From assembly GCA_001423545.1 (NCBI GenBank), contig LMOK01000001.1:992001-1056000 (forward strand): DNA of 64,000 bases, in the 5' to 3' direction. Of the stretch, positions 7,740-17,494 are shown in pieces. The position numbers and the translations under genes were made by a program. The notes under the pieces are model-generated. The model did not search any database and was not told where the DNA came from. It saw nothing but the letters and a program-made list of their open reading frames with translations. Every line of letters begins with the position of its first letter. The first letter of the stretch is position 1. The stretch comes from Orlajensenia sp001423545 (lineage in GTDB: Bacteria > Actinomycetota > Actinomycetes > Actinomycetales > Microbacteriaceae).

Positions 7740-9233
7740 CTACGGCTTGGTGAGCCAGCGCAACGGGATGTCGATGGTGACCTCGGTCCCACTCCCGAGC
7801 ACGGTGTGCCAGTCGATGGTTCCGCTCAGCTCACCCTGGATGAGCGTGCGCACGATCTGAGTGCCGAGACCCGATCCCACTTTGCCCTCCGGCAGGCCGG
7901 AGCCGGTGTCGCGCACCTTGACGCTCAGGGTGTCGTCGGTGCGCGAGGCGATGATCTCGACGTCGCCCTCGCGCCCGGCGAGCCCGTGCTCGACGGCGTT
8001 CGTCACGAGCTCGGTGAGCGCCAGGGCCAACGGCGTCGCGTACTCGCTCGGAAGCACGCCGAAACTGCCCGAGGACTTCGGATGCACGGTCGTGTTGTGG
8101 GCCGAGGCGACCTCGGCGATGAGCAGCAGCACCCGGTCGAACACGGCGTCGAAGTCCACGCTCTGGGCGAGGCCCTCCGACAGGGTGTCGTGCACCACGG
8201 CGATGGCGGCGACGCGGCGCATGGCCTGGGTGAGTGCCTCGCGCGCCTCGTCGGAGTGGGTGCGCCGCGCCTGGATGCGCAGCAGCGACGCCACGGTCTG
8301 CAGGTTGTTCTTCACCCTGTGGTGGATCTCGCGGATCGTCGCGTCCTTCGTGATGAGTTCGCGTTCCTGGTGGCGCAGCTCTGTCACGTCGCGGCTCAGG
8401 ATGATGGCGCCGATGCGCTCCCCCCTGTTGCGGATCGGGATGGCGCGCAGCGACACCGTGACCCCGCGCGCCTCGATGTCGGTGCGCCAGGGTGCCCGGC
8501 CGGTGACGACGAGGGGAAGCGATTCGTCGGCAACGAGGGATCCGCTCAGCACCCGCGTGGTCACCTCGGCGAGGGACTCCCCCTCCAGCTCGTCGGCGAA
8601 ACCCATCCGGTTGAACGCCGAGAGGGCGTTGGGGCTGGCGAAGGTGGTCGTGCCGTCGACGTCGAGGCAGATCAGGCCGTCCGAGGCACGAGGGGCACCG
8701 CGGCGCGGCCCCGTCGGAGCTCCCAGATCGGGGAAGTCGCCCGAGGCGATCATCGCCGACAGGTCGTTCGCGCACTCGTTGAAGGTGAGCTCCTGACGAC
8801 TCGGCGTGCGTGTCTCGCTGAGGTTGGTGTGCCGGGTGAGCACGGCGATCGGCTCGTCGGTGATGCTCGAACCCGTCGGCGAGAGCCTGCGCATCACGGG
8901 AACGGCACGCACCCGCGTCGGTGTCTCCTCGTACCAGGCAGGGGTCGACGAGTCGACGATGCGGGCCGTCTCGAAGGCCTCGGTGACCTGGGCGACCCAT
9001 TCCTGCCGGATCTCCTGCCCGACGAAGTCGCGGTAGAAGAGTGTCGCGGCACTCGACGGACGCGCATGGGCCACGGCCACGAAGCTGCCGGCCGCCGTCG
9101 GCACCCAGACCACGAGGTCGGCGAAGGCGAGGTCGGCGATCAGCTGACCGTCGGCCACGAGCATGTGCAGCCAATCCACGTCGGCCTGGCTGCCGCGCCC
9201 CTGCGCGAGTACGAGATCACTGAGCGTCGACAC
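7740..9233 (-). CDS. pdtaS: PdtaS-type sensor histidine kinase (HisKA_2)
   Basis: A 497-residue soluble sensor kinase of the PdtaS family, which in mycobacteria phosphorylates the RNA-binding antiterminator PdtaR. The order is an N-terminal GAF-like sensor domain (about 1-165), a PAS domain (about 180-285) and a HisKA_2 region with REIHHRVKNNLQ (phosphoacceptor His at 304 or 305), followed by a HATPase_c domain with ELVTNAVEHG and a glycine-rich GSGLGTQIV. There is no membrane segment. A PdtaR-like regulator is not in the window, which is also so in M. tuberculosis, where pdtaR is unlinked. Convergent with whiB1, matching the Rv3219-Rv3220c order. Confidence 0.92.
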   Translation of the reverse strand: MSTLSDLVLAQGRGSQADVDWLHMLVADGQLIADLAFADLVVWVPTAAGSFVAVAHARPSSAATLFYRDFVGQEIRQEWVAQVTEAFETARIVDSSTPAWYEETPTRVRAVPVMRRLSPTGSSITDEPIAVLTRHTNLSETRTPSRQELTFNECANDLSAMIASGDFPDLGAPTGPRRGAPRASDGLICLDVDGTTTFASPNALSAFNRMGFADELEGESLAEVTTRVLSGSLVADESLPLVVTGRAPWRTDIEARGVTVSLRAIPIRNRGERIGAIILSRDVTELRHQERELITKDATIREIHHRVKNNLQTVASLLRIQARRTHSDEAREALTQAMRRVAAIAVVHDTLSEGLAQSVDFDAVFDRVLLLIAEVASAHNTTVHPKSSGSFGVLPSEYATPLALALTELVTNAVEHGLAGREGDVEIIASRTDDTLSVKVRDTGSGLPEGKVGSGLGTQIVRTLIQGELSGTIDWHTVLGSGTEVTIDIPLRWLTKP

Positions 9234-9256
9234 GTTTCCAGCGTAGCGGGGATGTC

Positions 9257-10534
9257 TCAGCGTCCGGACGACGGGACCGATGCCGCGACCGAAGCAGAAC
9301 CGACTGCTCCGGATGCCGCACGGGTCCGACGCCGGACGCGCCGCGGGACCGCATCCGGTCGCGGCAGCACCTGCTCCTCGACGAACCGCTCGATGGCCAG
9401 CCGCGCCGGCGACCGTCGCGACACCTCGCGGAGAGTCCCGCCGGCCAGCACGGCGGCGTCGACGCCGCGGCGGTCGTCGGGCACGATGTGCGCCCGCTCG
9501 ATGCCGCCGAACCGGCGCAGCGTCGCCAGCGCGTGCCCCGCAGCCCCCACGCCTGAGGCGCTGCTGCGCAGCCTGTTGATCACGACGCTCACCCGCCGGG
9601 GCTCGATGGCCTCGGCGAGGTCGGCGTAGCCGCGGAGGAAGCGGGGCAAGGCGATCGGATCGGCGCCCCCGACCGCGATGACGTGGTCGGCCGCCCGCAG
9701 AGCGGCGATGGTGGCACCGTTCCGCCGAGGAGCGAACAGGTCGCTCGAGATCTCCTCATCGGACTCGAGGCTGAATCCGACGTCGACGACGACGATGTCG
9801 ACCCACCGCCTGCAGGCGTCCAGCACGGCCGTCACGCGGCTGCCTCCGAGCTCGGGCCACCGGGCGGCACGACTGATGCCGGTGAGCACTCTGAAGGCGC
9901 CATCGCGGGTGCCGTGGCGCTGGGCGATGCGATCGAGCTCGGCCGGGGTGAGGCTGTCGGCACCGGCGAGGCGGCATGCCGCAGCGAAGCCCGGTGCCTC
10001 GTCGAGGAGACCCAGCGCCGGCGCGATGGTGCCGCCGTACGGATCGACGTCGGCGAGCAGCACCGAGTGGCCGCGGGCCGCGACCTCGGCGGCCACATTG
10101 ACGGCGAGCGTCGTGCGCCCCGGCGCTCCCGTCGGCCCCCACACGGCGACCACCCCCGAGACCGGGCTGTCGACGAGCGGGGCGGGAATTCCGACGGGTG
10201 GCGGCCCTCTGTGCCCCAGCAGGTTCTCGACGTCGTCCCAGGTGGAATCGGCAGCGAGCACCTCGAACAACCCGAGTTCGGACGCATGCCGGCGCCCGCC
10301 GTCGTTCGCCGCGATGCCGATCACCCGCACTCCGCGGCGGTCGCACACGTCGAGGAGCTCGCGGGTGATGCCGGCGGCGGACGCCACGACGGCGTCGAGC
10401 TCCAGCCCGTCGAGGATGAGGACGAGCTCCCGCGCGGATGCGGCCCTGGCCACGACGGAGTGGCCGTGCTCGATCATGTCCGCGAGCAGGGCGTCCTCCA
10501 CTGCCCTGTCGAGCAGAAGGGCGATGGCGGCCAT
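9257..10534 (-). CDS. CpaE/TadZ-like ParA-superfamily ATPase
   Basis: A 425-residue protein related to CpaE/TadZ, which place Tad pilus or secretion machines at the membrane. Residues 1-105 look like a degenerate receiver-type domain. The P-loop domain begins near 127 with a deviant Walker A, GPTGAPGRTT at 133-142, in which the usual lysine is arginine. A LLADVDPYGG strand and a later DIVVVDVG segment match the MinD/ParA fold. The tail after residue 400 is basic and then Ser/Ala/Val-rich. It starts 2 bp after the SAF-domain gene, so they form an operon, but no CpaF ATPase, TadB/C or pilin gene follows. Its role is therefore uncertain. Confidence 0.75.
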   Translation of the reverse strand: MAAIALLLDRAVEDALLADMIEHGHSVVARAASARELVLILDGLELDAVVASAAGITRELLDVCDRRGVRVIGIAANDGGRRHASELGLFEVLAADSTWDDVENLLGHRGPPPVGIPAPLVDSPVSGVVAVWGPTGAPGRTTLAVNVAAEVAARGHSVLLADVDPYGGTIAPALGLLDEAPGFAAACRLAGADSLTPAELDRIAQRHGTRDGAFRVLTGISRAARWPELGGSRVTAVLDACRRWVDIVVVDVGFSLESDEEISSDLFAPRRNGATIAALRAADHVIAVGGADPIALPRFLRGYADLAEAIEPRRVSVVINRLRSSASGVGAAGHALATLRRFGGIERAHIVPDDRRGVDAAVLAGGTLREVSRRSPARLAIERFVEEQVLPRPDAVPRRVRRRTRAASGAVGSASVAASVPSSGR

Positions 10535-10536
10535 CC

Positions 10537-11205
10537 TCAGCCGTCCCCGGGCACGACGGAGAGCGCATCGTCGTCGGCGATGGCCTCGAGCACCAGGGCG
10601 ACGTCGTCGCGGGGCACGAGCAGTTCGACGGCCCGGCCGTCACCGTCGGCGAGGAAACCGTCGGCCTCGCGCACCACGGCGACGGTCGCATCCGACACCA
10701 GGACGACCGGCGGATCGAAGCCGTCGGTCTTCGCGGCCCGCGCGGCCCAGAGATCGACGACGGTCCCAGGCGCGATGCTCTCCGGCAGACGCCCGCTCAC
10801 CGTCACCACCACGCTGGTGAGTCCGGCCTGCGTCGTGGTCGACACCGCGGATGCCGGGACCATCTCCCCGGCGAGTACGGAGCGGGTCATGACCAGTCCG
10901 TCGGTCGGCGGGCCGCCAGCCGACAGGTACACATCGGCACCATCGCCGAGGCGCACGCTGGTGGCGACGAGGTCGTCGGCATCGACGGTCTGGCCGACGA
11001 TGAGGGCGTCGCGGGCCACGTAGACCTGCGTCGTGCGGTCGGTGGCCGCCACGACGGCGTAGACGCCGACCACCGAGCCCACCACGAGCACGACGCCGAC
11101 GATGAACCGCGGATCGATCCAGAACGAGCGGGAGCCGGCCCGCGACGCTGCGACCCCCATGAGCACCCTCCCCTGACTCCGGCGTCGGAGCCTGTGCTCG
11201 ATCAT
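10537..11205 (-). CDS. SAF-domain membrane protein (CpaB-like)
   Basis: A 222-residue protein with a basic cytoplasmic N-terminus, one membrane helix at about residues 34-54, and an extracytoplasmic part that begins with a SAF domain (VYVARDALIVGQTVDADDL...). SAF domains occur in CpaB, the Tad/Flp pilus assembly protein, and in related carbohydrate-binding proteins. The ATG at 11205 has a good AGGGGGA ribosome site. It heads a two-gene operon with the CpaE-like ATPase, a pairing that supports a reduced Tad-like function. No pilin or secretion ATPase is nearby. Confidence 0.75.
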   Translation of the reverse strand: MIEHRLRRRSQGRVLMGVAASRAGSRSFWIDPRFIVGVVLVVGSVVGVYAVVAATDRTTQVYVARDALIVGQTVDADDLVATSVRLGDGADVYLSAGGPPTDGLVMTRSVLAGEMVPASAVSTTTQAGLTSVVVTVSGRLPESIAPGTVVDLWAARAAKTDGFDPPVVLVSDATVAVVREADGFLADGDGRAVELLVPRDDVALVLEAIADDDALSVVPGDG

Positions 11206-11290
11206 GCCGAGTCCCCCTCACGCACGCCGAAAGTTATACACAACGCGGCGCATGCGGTGTCGACGTGGCGACGGCGACGATAATGGTCAG

Positions 11291-11593
11291 ATGCCCCCTG
11301 TTCCTCCCGATGGCGATGTCGCGCGATTCCTGTCGCTCGCCGACACCGCCGAGATCCTCGCGATCACGGTGGCCGAGGCCGCAGAGCTCGTGCGCACGGG
11401 CGAGCTGCCCGCCATCAGGGTCGGCAGCGCCTGGCGCGTCGAGCGCGTCGTGCTCGAGGCCTTCATCGAGGGCCAGTACGAGGAGGCGCGGCGCATGTCG
11501 CTGTGGCAGGAGTCCGCGTACGCCGACATCCCCGAGCTGTCGGAGGGCCGCATCCTGCGACCGACGCAGAAGCCGGCACCCGAGTCGGAGTGA
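11291..11593 (+). CDS. Excisionase-type helix-turn-helix DNA-binding protein
   Basis: A 100-residue protein with an HTH_17/MerR-like winged helix at about 12-62: LSLADTAEILAITVAEAAEL forms the helix-turn-helix and LPAIRVGSAWRVERVVLEAF the wing. The acidic C-terminal part (SAYADIPELSEGR) is conserved in related actinobacterial proteins. Such proteins are named for phage excisionases, but this one sits in a core neighbourhood with no integrase or attachment site, so a housekeeping regulator is more likely. The ATG at 11291 was chosen because the domain starts soon after it; upstream starts would add an unsupported basic segment. Divergent from the SAF-domain gene by 85 bp. Confidence 0.78.
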   Translation: MPPVPPDGDVARFLSLADTAEILAITVAEAAELVRTGELPAIRVGSAWRVERVVLEAFIEGQYEEARRMSLWQESAYADIPELSEGRILRPTQKPAPESE

Positions 11594-11600
11594 GCGCGGT

Positions 11601-12203
11601 TCAGCCCACCAGGCGCACGAGCCGCACGTGGGCGAACGGCACCACCTTGTACTGACGCACGGCCCGATCGCGACGCGGAGTCCCGGCCTCGTGCACCGCG
11701 AGGTCGAGGTGGTCGCGCCCCACCCTGTCGATCGTTCCGTGCAGCGATCCCGTGGCCGTCACCAGCTCGACGGAGCTGCGTCGGCGGCCGAGGTCGCGCA
11801 GCACGAACGGGAGGCCGATCCGGTCGATCAGGCGATCCTGCGTCTGGGCCGAGGGCTCGAGGCTGGGGTCGACCTGTGCCCTGTCGAGCACCAGGGCTGC
11901 GACGGCCGCGATCGGGACGATGCCCTGCGGATGCCACGGCGACCCGTCGATGAGATCGCCGGCCAGCCAGTCCTTGCCGAACGTCGTCGGCCGCACCACG
12001 ACGACGGTGCCCCCGACCAGCTCGAGCCGCAGCGCCGTGACGGCGCCCGTCGACCGCTCTCGCGCCAGCGCCATCATCCTGTCCCGGAGGCCCAGCCTGC
12101 CGAGTCGCAGGCGCTCCTCCTCGATGCGCAGATCGGCCTCCTCGGCGTGCAATTCCTGTTCGAGCTGGCCCTCGAGGTCGTCGAACAGGTCGTCGAAGCG
12201 CAT
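11601..12203 (-). CDS. Conserved hypothetical protein with N-terminal coiled coil
   Basis: A 200-residue soluble protein that I recognise only as a type found in Microbacteriaceae beside the Rv3235-family gene. Residues 1-45 are acidic and probably coiled (MRFDDLFDDLEGQLEQELHA), with many Glu and Leu. The rest is predicted to be mainly beta, with SLHGTIDRVGRDHLDLAVHE resembling an Sm-like or SH3-like barrel that could bind nucleic acid or protein. No catalytic motif is evident. It ends 7 bp from the convergent HTH gene and is divergent from the Rv3235-family gene across a repeat-rich intergenic region. Confidence 0.72.
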   Translation of the reverse strand: MRFDDLFDDLEGQLEQELHAEEADLRIEEERLRLGRLGLRDRMMALARERSTGAVTALRLELVGGTVVVVRPTTFGKDWLAGDLIDGSPWHPQGIVPIAAVAALVLDRAQVDPSLEPSAQTQDRLIDRIGLPFVLRDLGRRRSSVELVTATGSLHGTIDRVGRDHLDLAVHEAGTPRRDRAVRQYKVVPFAHVRLVRLVG

Positions 12204-12243
12204 GTGCCGAACGTTAGCCAGTCGCTTCAGGGCGGCACGGGAG

Positions 12244-12274
12244 TTGTCCACAGTGCCGAGACGACTCTGGACAA
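12244..12274. promoter_or_regulatory. Two inverted DnaA-box-like sites
   Basis: TTGTCCACA at 12244-12252 is an exact match to the DnaA box favoured in Streptomyces and other actinobacteria. On the opposite strand TTGTCCAGA at 12274-12266 differs at one base, so the two face each other. Read together they form an inverted repeat TTGTCCA-N17-TGGACAA. It lies in the divergent promoter region between 12203 and 12353. It could bind DnaA or be an operator for another regulator. It is not an origin: there are too few boxes, and dnaA/dnaN are absent. Confidence 0.45.
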
Positions 12275-12304
12275 GTGAGTCACCATCATGATTGAGTCTC
12301 CCCA

Positions 12305-12326
12305 GACACCCCCGGACGGGGGTGTC
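12305..12326. promoter_or_regulatory. Perfect palindrome with GACAC ends upstream of the Rv3235-family gene
   Basis: Ten-base arms (GACACCCCCG and its exact reverse complement) are separated by only GA. The 2-nt gap is too small for a normal RNA loop, so a protein-binding site is more likely than a hairpin, although partial opening could give a terminator-like structure. Both ends carry GACAC, the core recognised by WhiA in Streptomyces. It lies 26 bp before the ATG at 12353. The protein that binds is unknown. Confidence 0.45.
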
Positions 12327-12352
12327 GGTCCCCGAGTCCTGGAAGCGGCGCC

Positions 12353-12838
12353 ATGAGCCCAGATCCAGCAATTCCCGAGACGCCGCACGAGAACGCAGCA
12401 CCACCGTCTTCGTCGTCGGCGTCCATCATCGGTGCGAACGCACTCGGTCGCTATCTCGACGACGACTTCTTCGGGGCCCAGCCGACGCCGCGCAGCTCGC
12501 TCCCCGACCCCCAGCCCCTGCTGTCGAACCTCACCCGCTGCGTGATGGAGGTACTCGCCGGGGCCCGCGAACTCGACCAGCTCAGCCGTTGGGTCACCGA
12601 CGACGTCTACCGGCACCTGCTGAAGCGCGTCGTGCTCGCCTCCAGGGCGCGCGCGGTCAAGAAGCAGCAGGCTCAGCGGCCGACGATCTCCATCGGCAGC
12701 ATCATCGTGACCGAGCCGCGCGACGGGGTCGTCGAGGCCGTCGTCATGGTGCACAGCCGCTCACGCACGCGCGCTGTCGCCATTCGTCTCGAGGGCCTCG
12801 ACAACCGCTGGCGCGCGAGCAGCATCAACGTGCTCTAG
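12353..12838 (+). CDS. Rv3235-family protein
   Basis: A 161-residue soluble protein of the Rv3235 family, found next to secA across actinobacteria and without a known function. The first 60 residues are Ser/Pro-rich and probably disordered. The conserved part follows: a helix with LARGARELDQLSRWV-like character, then VYRHLLKRVVLA, and a beta-rich end (ISIGSIIVTEPRDGVVEAVVM) whose last strand includes RAVAIRLEGLDNRWRAS. The ATG at 12353 was chosen because it is the first in-frame start after the intergenic palindrome. Convergent with secA, as expected from the mycobacterial order. Confidence 0.85.
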   Translation: MSPDPAIPETPHENAAPPSSSSASIIGANALGRYLDDDFFGAQPTPRSSLPDPQPLLSNLTRCVMEVLAGARELDQLSRWVTDDVYRHLLKRVVLASRARAVKKQQAQRPTISIGSIIVTEPRDGVVEAVVMVHSRSRTRAVAIRLEGLDNRWRASSINVL

Positions 12839-12846
12839 ACGCACGA

Positions 12847-12887
12847 ACGCCGCCCCGAGACTGCAGGAGCAGTCATCGGGGCGGCGT
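12847..12887. terminator. Long bidirectional hairpin between Rv3235-family gene and secA
   Basis: A 12-bp outer stem (ACGCCGCCCCGA at 12847-12858 with 12876-12887) continues into an inner 6-bp stem (12859-12864 with 12869-12874), with one bulged A and a 4-nt loop. It starts 8 bp after the stop of the plus-strand gene and precedes the secA stop on the other strand. There is no U-tract, but the stability suggests transcription from both sides ends here. Confidence 0.75.
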
Positions 12888-12904
12888 GCGACGGATGCGG
12901 CGGG

Positions 12905-15706
<2,802 letters not shown>

Positions 15707-15786
15707 GAATGCACTCCAGATAGTCAGTACGGCGTGCACGCACGCCTCGCATCCGCTCGGATGCGCGGGTCATCACCCAACGGGCA

Positions 15787-15826
15787 ACCCTACCAATGGT
15801 AGACGGAGGCGAACTGTGATTCGCCT
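15787..15826 (-). promoter_or_regulatory. Inverted repeats and possible -10 in the hpf-secA gap
   Basis: Two symmetrical elements lie between hpf and secA. CTACCA-A-TGGTAG (15790-15802) is a 6-bp inverted repeat, and AGGCGAA-N6-TTCGCCT (15807-15826) can form a 7-bp hairpin that may end hpf transcription. On the minus strand TAGGGT at 15792-15787 fits a -10 hexamer for secA, but no convincing -35 stands at the right distance. The promoter assignment is tentative. Confidence 0.35.
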
Positions 15827-15866
15827 GACCCACGACCCCCGAACGGATGCCGAGGCGGGCGGTGCC

Positions 15867-16538
15867 TCAGCTGGCCTCTTCGATGTTCTCGTCGAGTCCG
15901 ATCACGCCGTAGTCCCATCCCTTGCGGCGGTAGACGACACTCGGGCGATTGGTCTCGGTGTCGAAGAACAGGTAGAAGTCGTGGCCGACCAACTCCATGT
16001 TGTAGAGCGCGTCGTCGATCGACATCGGCACGGAGGCGAAGAGCTTGCGTCTGATGACGACGGGGCTGTAGTCATACTCGCTCTCGGGCTCTCCGGCCGG
16101 CTGAGCTCCTTCGACGACGGGGATCGATCCCGTGCGTACGCGTTCCAGGACCTCCGACGACGCCGGCGCTATGTGGATGGCCTCGAAGCCACCGTCCGTC
16201 GCCTCGCGGAGGGATGTGGGGCGGTGCTGCCCCCGGTGGATCTTGCGACGGTCCTTGGCCCGGCGCACGCGCTCGAGCAGTCGGCCGTAGGCGACGTCGA
16301 AGGCCGCGTACTTGTCTGATCCGTCGGCCTCGGCCCGAACGACGGGCCCCTTGCCGATGAGCGTCAATTCGACGCGGTCGTTCCCACTCGTACCGTTCGT
16401 CTCGTGATGACGGCAGACCTTCACCTCGAGCGCGACGGCCCTGTCTGCCAGGTGGGCGACCTTGTCGGCCTTCTCCGTGGCGTATTCACGGAATCGATCC
16501 GTGATACCCGCGTTTCGTCCGACGATGTTCAGCTCCAT
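15867..16538 (-). CDS. hpf: Long-form ribosome hibernation promoting factor
   Basis: A 223-residue ribosome-associated protein that dimerises 70S ribosomes into inactive 100S particles in stationary phase. The N-terminal S30AE/YfiA domain (about 1-105: MELNIVGRNAGITDRFREY...) binds the decoding region. A linker follows, and then the C-terminal dimerisation domain of the long form (about 165-220) with SPVVIRRKLF, MSIDDALYNMELVGHDFYLF and VVYRRKGWDYGVIGL. The ATG at 16538 has a strong GGGGAGG site. The position between secA and comF matches Rv3241c. Length and two-domain layout exclude the short HPF and pY types. Confidence 0.94.
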   Translation of the reverse strand: MELNIVGRNAGITDRFREYATEKADKVAHLADRAVALEVKVCRHHETNGTSGNDRVELTLIGKGPVVRAEADGSDKYAAFDVAYGRLLERVRRAKDRRKIHRGQHRPTSLREATDGGFEAIHIAPASSEVLERVRTGSIPVVEGAQPAGEPESEYDYSPVVIRRKLFASVPMSIDDALYNMELVGHDFYLFFDTETNRPSVVYRRKGWDYGVIGLDENIEEAS

Positions 16539-16660
16539 GTCGACCTCCCCGTTTTCCGGCGTGTCACCCGGCTGTTGCGAGGGCGAACGTTCACGCCTTT
16601 AGGGCCACGGTAGCCCGCCCCGCTGGAGATGTCACCAGTTGTTTCACTCAGGTTCGACGA

Positions 16661-17398
16661 CTACCCTCGACGACCGCGCAGCCGGGTCTCCGCGAGGACG
16701 GCGCACCCGACGACGCTCCCGCCTCCCGCCCGGACGGCCCGCACGGCCTCGCGCATCGTCGACCCCGTCGTGAGGATGTCATCGACGACGACGAAGCGTC
16801 GACCGGAAAGCGGATGCGGCCCGCCCGTCACGCCGCGACGCACGGCGAGGCCGCCGGCGACGTTCGCCCCGCGCTCCTCCCGGCCGAGGCCGGCCTGATC
16901 GGCGTGCGCCCCCACGACACGCAGCACGGGGCTGGCCCGCAATCCTCCGGACCGGAGCAGGGAAGCGATCGGGCTGAAGCCGCGTCGACGGTACGCCGAG
17001 CGTGACGACGGCACGGCGACGATCTCGAGGCCGCGAACCCCAGTCGGCACGTGGGTACCAGATGTGCCGGCGTCTGGGTCAGGGCCGGGGCCGGCCGCGA
17101 CGACGGCCGCCAGCACCGCCTCCCGCAGCGCGGGGCCGAGTGCGCCGGCGAGGGTGGGTCGGCCGCCGTCCTTGAAGGCGCCGATCACCCGCCGCGGGAT
17201 GCCGCCGTAGTCGAGCGCGCAGTGCACCGACATACCGTCGCGGTCGGCCCGGTGCACGTCGGCGACGACGAGCGGGCGGCACGCCGTGCAGAGCACACGG
17301 CCGGGCGTGCCGCATCCGGAGCAGTCCACGGGCAGGACGAGAGCGAGGGCGTCGCGCAGCGCCTCGCTCGCAGCGAGAACCGACGGCCTGGGCATCAT
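16661..17398 (-). CDS. comF: ComF-family phosphoribosyltransferase-like protein
   Basis: A 245-residue ComF-family protein, associated with DNA uptake in competent bacteria; in actinobacteria its job is not established. The N-terminal zinc-binding part has CSGCG near residue 26 and CTAC about ten residues later. The phosphoribosyltransferase signature FVVVDDILTTGST stands near the C-terminus. Two ATG codons in a row (17398 and 17395) start the likely protein; the upstream frame remains open but encodes an Arg/Pro/Glu stretch not seen in the family. It lies between hpf and lpqB, as Rv3242c does. Confidence 0.88.
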   Translation of the reverse strand: MMPRPSVLAASEALRDALALVLPVDCSGCGTPGRVLCTACRPLVVADVHRADRDGMSVHCALDYGGIPRRVIGAFKDGGRPTLAGALGPALREAVLAAVVAAGPGPDPDAGTSGTHVPTGVRGLEIVAVPSSRSAYRRRGFSPIASLLRSGGLRASPVLRVVGAHADQAGLGREERGANVAGGLAVRRGVTGGPHPLSGRRFVVVDDILTTGSTMREAVRAVRAGGGSVVGCAVLAETRLRGRRG

Positions 17399-17494
17399 CG
17401 ATCCACTCTCCGGCTCCGGCGGTGCCGACCGGCGCACGGATACGACCAGCGTGGAGTCGGACGCGCCAGCCGCCACCGGGGAGGAAGCCCGGAC

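Noticed and set aside
6930..9629. An 899-codon plus-strand frame crossing whiB1 and pdtaS
   Set aside because: It crosses a clear terminator, a promoter region and two well-supported genes, and its translation has no recognisable domain.
11291..11593. Excisionase-like gene as a sign of a prophage or integrated element
   Set aside because: No integrase, attachment repeat or phage gene is nearby, and the gene stands in a conserved core neighbourhood.
12244..12274. A replication origin at the DnaA-box pair
   Set aside because: Only two boxes are present, there is no AT-rich unwinding region, and dnaA, dnaN and gyrase genes are absent.
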